47,683 nt of DNA. It comes from Paenibacillus sp. 1001270B_150601_E10. Its GTDB lineage: Bacteria > Bacillota > Bacilli > Paenibacillales > Paenibacillaceae. Shown here in pieces: positions 25,319 to 33,465 of the stretch. The notes beneath the pieces were generated by a model, which saw only the letters and a program-made list of their open reading frames with translations, did no database searches and was not told the DNA's origin. A program made the position numbers and the translations under genes. Where the stretch lies: assembly GCF_015558675.1 (NCBI RefSeq), contig NZ_JADMOL010000010.1:91000-138682 (forward strand), in the 5' to 3' direction. Every line of letters starts with the position of its first letter. Position 1 is the first letter of the stretch.

Positions 25319-26548
25319 ATGAAGAAAGCAATGCTAACCACGATTGCAGTAACGACCTTGTTGACTGGGGGCATTACAGCCAACGCATTCACAGCTGCCG
25401 ATCCTATTCAATCGGGGAAAGTGAGTGTAAGCCAAGCGGTGACCGCATTTAAAGATATTAATGGTCACTGGGCTAAGGATGTCATTACTAAGGCAAGTGC
25501 GCTAAAGCTGATTGCGGGGTATGAGGATGGAACATTTCGTCCGAATGCAAAAGTAACGCGAGCCGAATATGCCACGATATTAAGCCGTGCCACGAAGCTT
25601 GATCAAAATGAAGGCAAATCGGTCTTCCCTGATCTTAAGGGACACTGGTCAGAAACGGCCGTTTCACAGCTTGTCGCACAGGGCCTTATTCAGCCGTCCG
25701 ATTATCCGAATGGGTTTAAGCCGAATCAAGAGTTGACCAGATACGAAATGATGAAGTGGATCGCAAATGGACTCGTAAAGTCTCATGCATCATTTAAGGA
25801 AGCCTTTGATGATACAAAAGATACGCTTCTGCCAACGCCTGAAGCCATTCGAGGCGAGATCAGCTCAGATAAGGTGCCTTATCTCGCGCTTGTGCGGGGT
25901 GCAGGTATCGTTGAAGGATTTTCAGACGGATCCTTGAAGCCTTCTTCCACTACGACAAGAGCTGAAGTTGCAGCAATACTTCTTCGCTATATGGATGTAG
26001 AGGGGAAAGATGCAAGTTCCTATAAAGCGTTGAATGAGTTGAGAGAAGTAGGGACTACGGGGACTAACATTTTATCAATAAGTAATTATAAATATCATGA
26101 ACAGTCAGTTAAACTTAGTGATCTTATTGAAACAAAACTTACACTATCAAACAAGTCAGGGGTAATGAAATTACATAGACTAATAATTGTTAATACTACA
26201 ACAGGTAAAGCACAAGGGGTTTATTCATCTATTTTTGTTGGAGAAAGAATAAAAAAAGGAAATTATATGGCTTTTGCTGATATTTCTTTTACGTCAAACA
26301 TAGATAAATCTGACTTAATTAAATTTAATCAAGGTTTATCTAACTCATTGATTCAATTTAATAGGATTGATCTAGAATTGGCTAATAAAAATGGATTAAC
26401 TACAATTCCAAATAACTCCGCTGAGCTAATTAAGAAAGGTATAGAAAAAAGATTTTGGATGTATTCAGCTCTAAGGGAGATAGATTGGGGATATACTTTG
26501 CAATTTGACAATGGAAAGAAGTTTAGCATAAACAACTATATTAATTAA
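25319..26548 (+). CDS. SLH-domain surface protein with AT-rich, unrelated C-terminal region
   Basis: A 409-residue secreted protein. The signal peptide is residues 1 to ~25 (MKKAMLTTIAVTTLLTGG...ANAF). Three SLH domains follow: FKDINGHWAKD (from ~42), FPDLKGHWSET (from ~102) and the region ending GFSDGSLKPSSTTTRAEVAAILLRYM (to ~228). The conserved TRAE motif is present in the first and third. SLH triplets bind pyruvylated secondary cell wall polymer. From residue ~242 the DNA becomes strongly AT-rich and no known domain is recognised. The start at 25319 is chosen because GGAGGAG precedes it; an in-frame ATG at 25304 lies over this site. The next gene starts 21 bases downstream, suggesting an operon. 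Confidence 0.9.
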   Translation: MKKAMLTTIAVTTLLTGGITANAFTAADPIQSGKVSVSQAVTAFKDINGHWAKDVITKASALKLIAGYEDGTFRPNAKVTRAEYATILSRATKLDQNEGKSVFPDLKGHWSETAVSQLVAQGLIQPSDYPNGFKPNQELTRYEMMKWIANGLVKSHASFKEAFDDTKDTLLPTPEAIRGEISSDKVPYLALVRGAGIVEGFSDGSLKPSSTTTRAEVAAILLRYMDVEGKDASSYKALNELREVGTTGTNILSISNYKYHEQSVKLSDLIETKLTLSNKSGVMKLHRLIIVNTTTGKAQGVYSSIFVGERIKKGNYMAFADISFTSNIDKSDLIKFNQGLSNSLIQFNRIDLELANKNGLTTIPNNSAELIKKGIEKRFWMYSALREIDWGYTLQFDNGKKFSINNYIN

Positions 26549-27130
26549 GTGGTGGTGTGAAATTAATATATGAAAAATAGACTGAGAATGATTGGAATTT
26601 TTATTTTACTTTTATCATTCTCATTGAGTACTCCTATAGACATTATATTTTATTCTGTAACTTACGCACAAAATTATCCTCCGAAATCTATGAAAAGTCC
26701 TGACTATAAGCAGGTTTCATCTGAACCTACAATAGCTACACCAGGAGTTTATTGGTATCAATTAGATAGTGGGAAATTTAGAGCAGATCATACTAATGGA
26801 AATCATTCAACAGCAGATAATATTGGTACTTGTAAGGTTCCCTTACCCAAAGCTACAGAAATACCTGATACAGTAGACTTTTCGAGGTGGCCAGCGAAAG
26901 AGTGGCGGCCATTCAATGGAAATACAATAACTGCCTCAATGGTAAAGAAAATAAGAATTAAAGAAGTTAAATACCAAAGAGATGCAGATAGCTATACTGG
27001 TGTAGGAACCCCAGTAATAAATCCTAATAGTACAAAGGTAGATATAATAACTATTACTGGTGGCAATCATATATGGACAGATCATAAACCTTTTGAAAAT
27101 GGAGGAAAGACAGATGCTGGCTGCTTGAAA
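26045..27130. other. AT-rich compositional island across two surface-protein genes
   Basis: From about 26045 the sequence becomes markedly AT-rich, with many ATA, AAA, TTA and AGA codons, and returns to the usual composition near 27130-27200. The island covers the last ~165 codons of the SLH protein, the short gap and the first ~190 codons of the next gene. Both reading frames stay intact. Boundaries are estimated by eye. Confidence 0.65.
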
Positions 27131-29911
27131 CACTCTGTAGCCTACTTCACTCCAATGGATATCATCTGGGAAGGTGATCTTGAAGAGGAAAAGGAGGTTG
27201 AGGTTGCGCCCGACTCGAAGATAAAAGTAAACGATAAGAAACAGATGACTGCAAAAGTGAAAACGAAGAATTATGGTGCTACTCAGTGGAGCGACTATGT
27301 GGATGTAGGGTCTCGTGCAGAGACCAAGTGGTGGTCCTCGAATGAGTCCATCGCAACCGTTAGCTCTACTGGAGAGGTCACAGGGAAATCCCCCGGAACC
27401 GTGCGCATTCGTGCGATATGGGATAATGGAACCTATAAAATCTCGGATATTGCAAATATAACCGTCTATAAAGACGGTGATCCGGGTGATGGCGACCCAG
27501 GAGACCCTGGAGGAGGTGATCCAGGGGAAAATCCTAACCCCGGCACTCCATCAGGAGCTTGTGAGAACCCTAGAGCGGGGCAGAATTTATCAGCAAAAGC
27601 GATGGACCCATTTGTGAGTGCACAAATTCTTGCCGATCATCCCAATAACAGCCCTTATGCCTTTGATGTCATGCAAGGCATACCAACATCGGAATATTTA
27701 TTTACGAATGCCATGGCGCGTCAGTATCTATTCCAGAATCGTTTTGTTGAGATGAGTGGGACATGCACCTTTGAGGTGCCGGTCTCACAGACGTATAACT
27801 TGACTTGGACGGAGATGGGTCCCCCAGCCACGGAAGGCGGACCTGCGGTACCCATTCCAATGAGCGATACGGAGACAAGAAATGAAATGATAACGGTGAA
27901 ACGAGACTATCGGTACTGGAAAATAGATAATCTGGAGATCTACCAGATTCAACGAGCGGATGTAACCAACTACGCCCTGCCAAACGGAGGGGTGCAGATG
28001 ACGCCGCAAGGGTATACACCACCATATTATGCTGTAGCCACTAACGGTGGGATTGTCCAAGTTCCGACACCGCAGTCGATCACCCTGCCAAGCGAACCTG
28101 TACCCGGGACGAATTCAAGACCAGGCATTCCTAATCGTTTGCCTCTGTTTCAGTCCGAAGCAGAAAGAAGCATCAAAGATGTGACGGTTCGTAACGATAC
28201 GCTGACCTTTAATGGGGGTACGGTGATGGATGGCCGCACCGTAGACAAGCAAGGGCCATCTCCTGGAACAATTCCAGAGCCAGCAATGACAAATAACCGA
28301 GTGCTGTATAAAGATCGATTGTGGATCGAGCCGAGTAAAGTGAATCGTGCTAACAATGCAAGTCAAGGGACGATCTATTTTGGCCTGATGCCGAATGCGG
28401 TGAATGGAGGGGCCGATACATCCTTTCCGATCTATGGCATCAATTCGGTAACCGTACATACCCCGACGGTTATGTATGCTGCCGCGTCAGATGATGAGCA
28501 GCATAACCAGAAGTCGAGGCCGAATGCAAGCCGAGCAGCGTTAATTCTTGAACGGCCCTTCACTGTGTCGCTGCCAACGACAGGGGCTCATGTTTCTTAT
28601 CCTGGATATGGGAATCGCAATTATGCGAAGTATATGAAATCCAAGCAGGTTCAATTCCCGTTCGACGTGTATAAAGGAGAAGGAACCTTTGTCCCGAAGC
28701 AAACATGGATTGACATCCCTGTTCCGGAAGTGCTTTCTCATTTCTATCTCCCTGTGTGGGTCGATGAAGGGGATTATACGGTGCAATTCCGATCATTTAC
28801 GGAAAATGCTCCTTCTGGAGCTACCTCGCAAGCATATGCGAATCGGGACCTAGCCCACCATGTGGCAACTGATGCGATAGAGGTTGAGGTCATTGGAAGA
28901 GTATATGATTTTCGCGTAACCGATATTATGGACCCGAACTGGGAGCTTGTCTTTCGAAAGCAGGTCGGTAGCAAGGAAGCGACAGGAGCTGGTTATTGGA
29001 CAGGGTTGAATGGCATTGACGGCGCTCCAAGAGGAAACCAAGTCCCATTCCGTCTTCCCATTGCACCAGGCAGCCATCCTGGAACCGGATATCAGCATAC
29101 ATCCGTTAAGACGGGATATGCCTTCAAATTTGATTTGAAGACCAAAGGGAACATGTTCGGACCTGCAGATCGTATTCACTTGAAGCCAACTTACTACTTT
29201 GTGGATAAGAATGGGAAGAATCGTCAAGAAGTCGATCTATATACGCATACCAAGGAAAAGTTGTTCTTAAAGATTGGATCCAAAGAAGATACGCTAAAGC
29301 GCTACGTAATCTTAAATACGAGGCTTCGTAATCTAGCCGAATCCAGCATCCAACGTACAGCTTCCGTATTCTATGACCTGTATCAGCCTAACATCTCCTT
29401 ATCGAAGTCTCAGTATGTAGAGCAATGGAGGAAGCAAGCGGTAGAACAAGCATGGGTTGGCAGTTATACCGATCTTAGTCTTCCAGAGCGCTTACGCCTT
29501 TTCATCGGGCCTACAGCGAATCAGATTCCGGACTCTGTTAACGCTTCAAGAGCAGAAGCCTCTATTCAGCAATGGTATGGAGAATTTAATGTCCCGGCTC
29601 AGATCTATATTGTGCCGAAAGGCTTTGACTTGAGCAAGCAGTTCAACTTTGACGATAAAGCCTCTTTCTTTTTACGTGACGGCTACTTGATCGTGAACTT
29701 CGATATTGAGACGGTGAGAGATGGGCGAGCGGATGCGCCGCATTTGCAATATATCCATGCTCCTTTAACGAATCAATGGAAGCGGGAAGGCTTTGTCAAT
29801 CAAGTGAAGCTGCCTAGCGGAGCGATGATATCCCTGAGAGACGGAGATATTTTGTTCTATCACGGGGATCAGTCTTCGCTGCAGGACTATAAGGTCGGGG
29901 GCACTCATTGA
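26570..29911 (+). CDS. Large secreted protein with Big_2-type domain (possible DUF5704 family)
   Basis: A 1113-residue protein with a signal peptide ending near residue 33 (hydrophobic IGIFILLLSFSL, then TYAQ). Residues ~35-190 are encoded by the AT-rich island and contain no recognised domain. Residues ~210-300 resemble a bacterial Ig-like group 2 domain (WWSSNESIATVSSTGEVTG, then GTVRIRAIW). A Gly/Asp/Pro linker spans ~301-330. The remaining ~780 residues have beta-rich, secreted-type composition with no enzyme motif I can name; similar large Paenibacillus proteins are annotated as DUF5704, from memory. The ribosome binding site is weak (GGTGGTG). It follows the SLH gene by 21 bases and may be held at the surface together with it. 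Confidence 0.75.
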   Translation: MKNRLRMIGIFILLLSFSLSTPIDIIFYSVTYAQNYPPKSMKSPDYKQVSSEPTIATPGVYWYQLDSGKFRADHTNGNHSTADNIGTCKVPLPKATEIPDTVDFSRWPAKEWRPFNGNTITASMVKKIRIKEVKYQRDADSYTGVGTPVINPNSTKVDIITITGGNHIWTDHKPFENGGKTDAGCLKHSVAYFTPMDIIWEGDLEEEKEVEVAPDSKIKVNDKKQMTAKVKTKNYGATQWSDYVDVGSRAETKWWSSNESIATVSSTGEVTGKSPGTVRIRAIWDNGTYKISDIANITVYKDGDPGDGDPGDPGGGDPGENPNPGTPSGACENPRAGQNLSAKAMDPFVSAQILADHPNNSPYAFDVMQGIPTSEYLFTNAMARQYLFQNRFVEMSGTCTFEVPVSQTYNLTWTEMGPPATEGGPAVPIPMSDTETRNEMITVKRDYRYWKIDNLEIYQIQRADVTNYALPNGGVQMTPQGYTPPYYAVATNGGIVQVPTPQSITLPSEPVPGTNSRPGIPNRLPLFQSEAERSIKDVTVRNDTLTFNGGTVMDGRTVDKQGPSPGTIPEPAMTNNRVLYKDRLWIEPSKVNRANNASQGTIYFGLMPNAVNGGADTSFPIYGINSVTVHTPTVMYAAASDDEQHNQKSRPNASRAALILERPFTVSLPTTGAHVSYPGYGNRNYAKYMKSKQVQFPFDVYKGEGTFVPKQTWIDIPVPEVLSHFYLPVWVDEGDYTVQFRSFTENAPSGATSQAYANRDLAHHVATDAIEVEVIGRVYDFRVTDIMDPNWELVFRKQVGSKEATGAGYWTGLNGIDGAPRGNQVPFRLPIAPGSHPGTGYQHTSVKTGYAFKFDLKTKGNMFGPADRIHLKPTYYFVDKNGKNRQEVDLYTHTKEKLFLKIGSKEDTLKRYVILNTRLRNLAESSIQRTASVFYDLYQPNISLSKSQYVEQWRKQAVEQAWVGSYTDLSLPERLRLFIGPTANQIPDSVNASRAEASIQQWYGEFNVPAQIYIVPKGFDLSKQFNFDDKASFFLRDGYLIVNFDIETVRDGRADAPHLQYIHAPLTNQWKREGFVNQVKLPSGAMISLRDGDILFYHGDQSSLQDYKVGGTH

Positions 29912-30034
29912 TTAACCCATCAATCCACAATCACTTATTCATAACCATAATAAAATACTCGAATATCAATTGAAGCGATATTTCTTAAGTTGTTCACGCA
30001 GAACAACTCCCAACCCTTATCGAGGATCGTAAAG

Positions 30035-30099
30035 ACTCCCCCGTTCTATCTCTGTTTTACTTCGCCCAGGCGATTAAAGATAGAGAATGGGGGAGTTTT
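30035..30099. terminator. Terminator between convergent surface-protein and DHHW genes
   Basis: ACTCCCCC at 30035-30042 pairs with GGGGGAGT at 30089-30096, and TTCTATCT with AGATAGAGAA inside, followed by TTTT. The long stem can serve both strands. Confidence 0.8.
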
Positions 30100-30116
30100 G
30101 CGCGCTTTTGTAGATG

Positions 30117-31262
30117 CTAATTGAGCCACTTAAAGATGTCATCCTTCGCTACCGTTGTCACACTGTACAATAACAAAATGTCGTCAACTTTATGCTCGGC
30201 CAGGTAGCGATCCATGTTAAGCTGAAAATAGCGCAGGTCAATCATTTGGATGTCAGAGTAATGCTGAGCTAGAAAAGGAATAAAAGCATTGGCATAGGAG
30301 TCTTTAAACACGACTATGCTGCGATGCTTATCCTTTTCAGAATGCTCAACGTGAATATTTACAACCGGGAAATTCCCATTGAAAAAGATCTTGTATTGAT
30401 CCCGCTCCTTCAAGGCTTCCAAATGATAGAAGGAATTAGAGCAGGCTGCTTCTCCTTCTATGCACACCGTATATGGAGGCAGTGAAGGTTCAAGCATCTC
30501 AAGCTTATCTGGCGATACATGACGATTATTCGCTTTCGTATAGTAGGTTCCATAAAAGTCCTCGCTTAACAACTGCGAATTGAGCTTTTCGATAGGAGTT
30601 GGCACAAGGCCTAAAGCTTTCGCATAGGCTTCGTACCCATAATATGCGCCTCGCATCGTCCAATGGTGATCGGTATGAAAGTAGATATCTTGCTGTTCCT
30701 TGTGTGCTTTAAGTTGTTCTATTGGAGATATCGGCGTTATCGAGCCTTTCAGCTCCCCCATAATATCCTTGAGCATAGGTTCTTGTGCTTGTTCGGTCGA
30801 ACTAGCATAGCGAGGTAGATACTCTGGATATAGGGTTTGCGCATTCGGAACGAGCAGTAATGAGAGATGGTTGGCATGCTCCCTTTGTCTTTCTGCAAAT
30901 CGGCGAATATGTTCGATGTTCTTTTGGAGCATCTGATCAGATGCTGTGAAGCGCTCGAAGAGGTATCCTTTTTCTCCGAAAAAGACTTGGTTATTCTCCT
31001 GCTTGCCTGACCATCTTTCTAAATCAGCTTTGATGCCAACCCACATATCCCGATTAATAAACTGATCGACGACATAATTCTCAAGCTGTTCCGTATATTT
31101 TCCATTCCACAATTTTTCTAGCGTAAAGGAAGGGAACTGTGCAAGCACGCGGTTTTCAAAATCAGATAGAGTACGGTCCGGCTTAAATGCACTCCATAAT
31201 CCAAGCACGGCAACATAGCTCACAAAGCAAATCGTGATGAATAAGGCTCTTCGTCGTGTCAT
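30117..31262 (-). CDS. DHHW family protein (AlgJ/AlgX-like, SGNH-type)
   Basis: A 381-residue protein with one N-terminal membrane segment (LFITICFVSYVAVLGLWSAF) and an outer domain. It contains the name-giving DHHWTMRGAYYGYEAYAK near residue 196, where Asp and His match catalytic positions of AlgJ/AlgX. Earlier FFGEKGYLFER and later VVFKDSYANAFIPFLAQHY provide the Ser-containing motif. Such proteins receive an acyl group from an MBOAT partner and transfer it to an extracellular polymer. AGGAGG overlaps the stop of the upstream MBOAT gene, which ends 14 bases before. It is the last gene of a three-gene operon. The acceptor polymer is not known. Confidence 0.88.
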   Translation of the reverse strand: MTRRRALFITICFVSYVAVLGLWSAFKPDRTLSDFENRVLAQFPSFTLEKLWNGKYTEQLENYVVDQFINRDMWVGIKADLERWSGKQENNQVFFGEKGYLFERFTASDQMLQKNIEHIRRFAERQREHANHLSLLLVPNAQTLYPEYLPRYASSTEQAQEPMLKDIMGELKGSITPISPIEQLKAHKEQQDIYFHTDHHWTMRGAYYGYEAYAKALGLVPTPIEKLNSQLLSEDFYGTYYTKANNRHVSPDKLEMLEPSLPPYTVCIEGEAACSNSFYHLEALKERDQYKIFFNGNFPVVNIHVEHSEKDKHRSIVVFKDSYANAFIPFLAQHYSDIQMIDLRYFQLNMDRYLAEHKVDDILLLYSVTTVAKDDIFKWLN

Positions 31263-31276
31263 TCTTCCTTCACCTC

Positions 31277-32686
31277 CTAGAAGCGGAAATAGAGAAACGG
31301 ATTATACGTATCGTCAATAATGTAGGCTGTTGCCGCAAATAAAATAAGGGCAAGGATAAGCATATCGATCACACCGATCCAAGTTTGATGCCGGGAGGCA
31401 TTCATCCAACGACTTGTCAGCTTGGCCATAAAGGGTGTTGAGCCTATGATCAAGAGTACGAGAAGTGGTGCATGATTTCTCAGAAAATAAGCGTTGGCAT
31501 CATTCATCCAGCCTTGTCCATCGATTCCAATCATGACACGCAAGTAATGCTTAAGAGAAGGAAGATCCTCAATGGCAAACAGTGTCCAGCCGAATAGCAC
31601 GGCTATGATTAAGTAAAGATGCTGAAGCGGCTTCCAAGCACGATTCAATATGTTTTGAAGCCATAGCTTTTCAAGCGCAATAAGCAATCCGAAGTAAAGC
31701 CCCCACAGCACGAAGTTCCAGCTTGCCCCGTGCCATAGTCCGGTAAGAAACCACACGACGAATAAGTTGAACAAGAGTCTTCCCCGGCCTACGCGACTGC
31801 CGCCTAGTGGAAAGTATACATAATCACGGAACCAGGAGCCGAGTGTAATATGCCATCTTCGCCAGAACTCAGAGGCGCTGCTTGCGATATACGGATAGCG
31901 GAAATTCTCTGGGAAGTCGAAGCCAAGCATTTTCCCGAGTCCGATGGCCATATCGGAATACCCGCTAAAGTCAAAATAAATCTGGAACGCAAAGGCGATG
32001 ATTCCTAACCAAGCGCCAAATGTCGTTAAGCTTGTCAGGTCCGATTGGGTCATATCCCAAAGCATGCCGATATTGTTGGCAAGCAGAACCTTTTTTCCAA
32101 GTCCGATAATAAAACGACGAACCCCGCTTGCGAACATGCTAACAGTCACAGTTCGATTAGCGAGTTGCTTTGCAATATCGTCATAACGAACGATTGGTCC
32201 AGCTACAAGCTGCGGGAACATAGATACGAAGGCTCCGAAGTCGATGAAGCTTCGCTGTGCCTTTACTTGTCTACGGTACACGTCAATCATGTAAGACATG
32301 GTCTGGAACGTGTAGAAGGAGATCCCGATGGGAAGAGGGAGATCGAGCAAGGGGATCGAAGTCCCTAATCCTTGATTAACCATCTGGATTAGGAAGTCTG
32401 CATATTTAAAAAAGCAGAGCACACCTATGTTCACGATGAGGGAGCAGATCAGAATGATTCGTCGAAGCTGTTCTCGTTTGTCGAATCGCTCCATAAGGAG
32501 CCCATTGGCATAGTCGACAACGGTAGAGAATAGAAGCAAGAGAATATATACCGGTTCGCCCCATGCGTAGAAGATCAGACTAATGAGAAAGAGCGCCGCA
32601 TTTTTCCATCGGTGCGGCGCTGCAAAGTACAACAATAGGGATATGGGGAAAAAGTAAAACAAAAAGGCAACGGAACTAAAGACCAC
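31277..32686 (-). CDS. MBOAT family O-acyltransferase (AlgI/PatA-like)
   Basis: A 469-residue multi-pass membrane protein. The MBOAT core is seen as EFWRRWHITLGSWFRDYVYFPLGG and the catalytic His as FLTGLWHGASWNFVLWG near residue 320; the N-terminal VFSSVAFLFYFFPISLLLYF is typical of AlgI. These proteins move acetyl groups across the membrane to an extracellular partner. The start is a GTG at 32686, eight bases after GGAGG. It lies between the DUF4358 lipoprotein (36-base gap) and the DHHW protein (14-base gap), and is presumably co-transcribed with them. Confidence 0.93.
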   Translation of the reverse strand: MVFSSVAFLFYFFPISLLLYFAAPHRWKNAALFLISLIFYAWGEPVYILLLLFSTVVDYANGLLMERFDKREQLRRIILICSLIVNIGVLCFFKYADFLIQMVNQGLGTSIPLLDLPLPIGISFYTFQTMSYMIDVYRRQVKAQRSFIDFGAFVSMFPQLVAGPIVRYDDIAKQLANRTVTVSMFASGVRRFIIGLGKKVLLANNIGMLWDMTQSDLTSLTTFGAWLGIIAFAFQIYFDFSGYSDMAIGLGKMLGFDFPENFRYPYIASSASEFWRRWHITLGSWFRDYVYFPLGGSRVGRGRLLFNLFVVWFLTGLWHGASWNFVLWGLYFGLLIALEKLWLQNILNRAWKPLQHLYLIIAVLFGWTLFAIEDLPSLKHYLRVMIGIDGQGWMNDANAYFLRNHAPLLVLLIIGSTPFMAKLTSRWMNASRHQTWIGVIDMLILALILFAATAYIIDDTYNPFLYFRF

Positions 32687-32722
32687 TGCGATTTCCTCCA
32701 GTCATTCCTGAAGTATGGACGT

Positions 32723-33208
32723 TTATTTGCTCTCAGCTGTCAGCTTGCTTGTAAAGATTTGTTCAAGCTCTTCTGGATGCTCAGCAATGATCAGGATCAG
32801 ATAGTTTCCTTCCTGCTTGATAATGTGGTTTTCTACTTTTGCATATTCTTGCGGGAGATACGTGCTCCAAATACGATCTTGATTGGCTACTTCATCTTCC
32901 AATGCTTTTTTCAATTCCTCGATCTTGCTGTCATCTGCTGCTTTTAAGATCATGACTTCATCAGCACGAACATTGATCATGGACTTCAGGAACAACCCTT
33001 CTTCGATCGAAGCGGGATCAATATTGAGCTTGCCTGCCATGTCTGCATCTTGTTTTAAGTTCATTTCATCAAAGCCTTGTGTATAGCCAGCCTTCTCTTT
33101 AATAGCATTCATGATCTCAGTTACCGGTACATTTACAGCTTCTTTCTTTGTGCCGCAACCTACCATAATCAAGGTTACCGCCATCATCATCAACACAAGT
33201 TTCTTCAT
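32723..33208 (-). CDS. DUF4358-type lipoprotein
   Basis: A 161-residue protein with a lipoprotein signal peptide (MKKLVLMMMAVTLIMVGCGT; lipidated Cys18). The mature part has VPVTEIMNAIKEK and DEVMILKAADDSKIEELKKALE, matching DUF4358 proteins often found beside MBOAT/DHHW genes in Firmicutes. The Met-Glu rich helices and the EELEQIFTSKL end are intact. As the first gene of the operon it probably assists the acylation system outside the membrane. The biochemical role of DUF4358 is not known to me. The protein lacks catalytic motifs. Confidence 0.85.
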   Translation of the reverse strand: MKKLVLMMMAVTLIMVGCGTKKEAVNVPVTEIMNAIKEKAGYTQGFDEMNLKQDADMAGKLNIDPASIEEGLFLKSMINVRADEVMILKAADDSKIEELKKALEDEVANQDRIWSTYLPQEYAKVENHIIKQEGNYLILIIAEHPEELEQIFTSKLTAESK

Positions 33209-33465
33209 ATGACCTACACCCTTTCCGTTTTGTCTCTAGCTGTGTCAAATTGCATACTACGAATTGCAACCTAACTCTAGACGTGCCAGTCGTTCAAAAT
33301 GTTTCTTGCCGGCTTGGTGTAATAATTACCATACCCGAACAAAGGCAGCTTCAATTGAGAAATGCCTGCAATTTAAAATAAAAATGTGAGGATTCCGCCT
33401 GATTCTGTCGAAAATTATAAAGCTTATGGGTATAATTAGTAGTGCTTAAGCAGAAAGGAGCTTAT

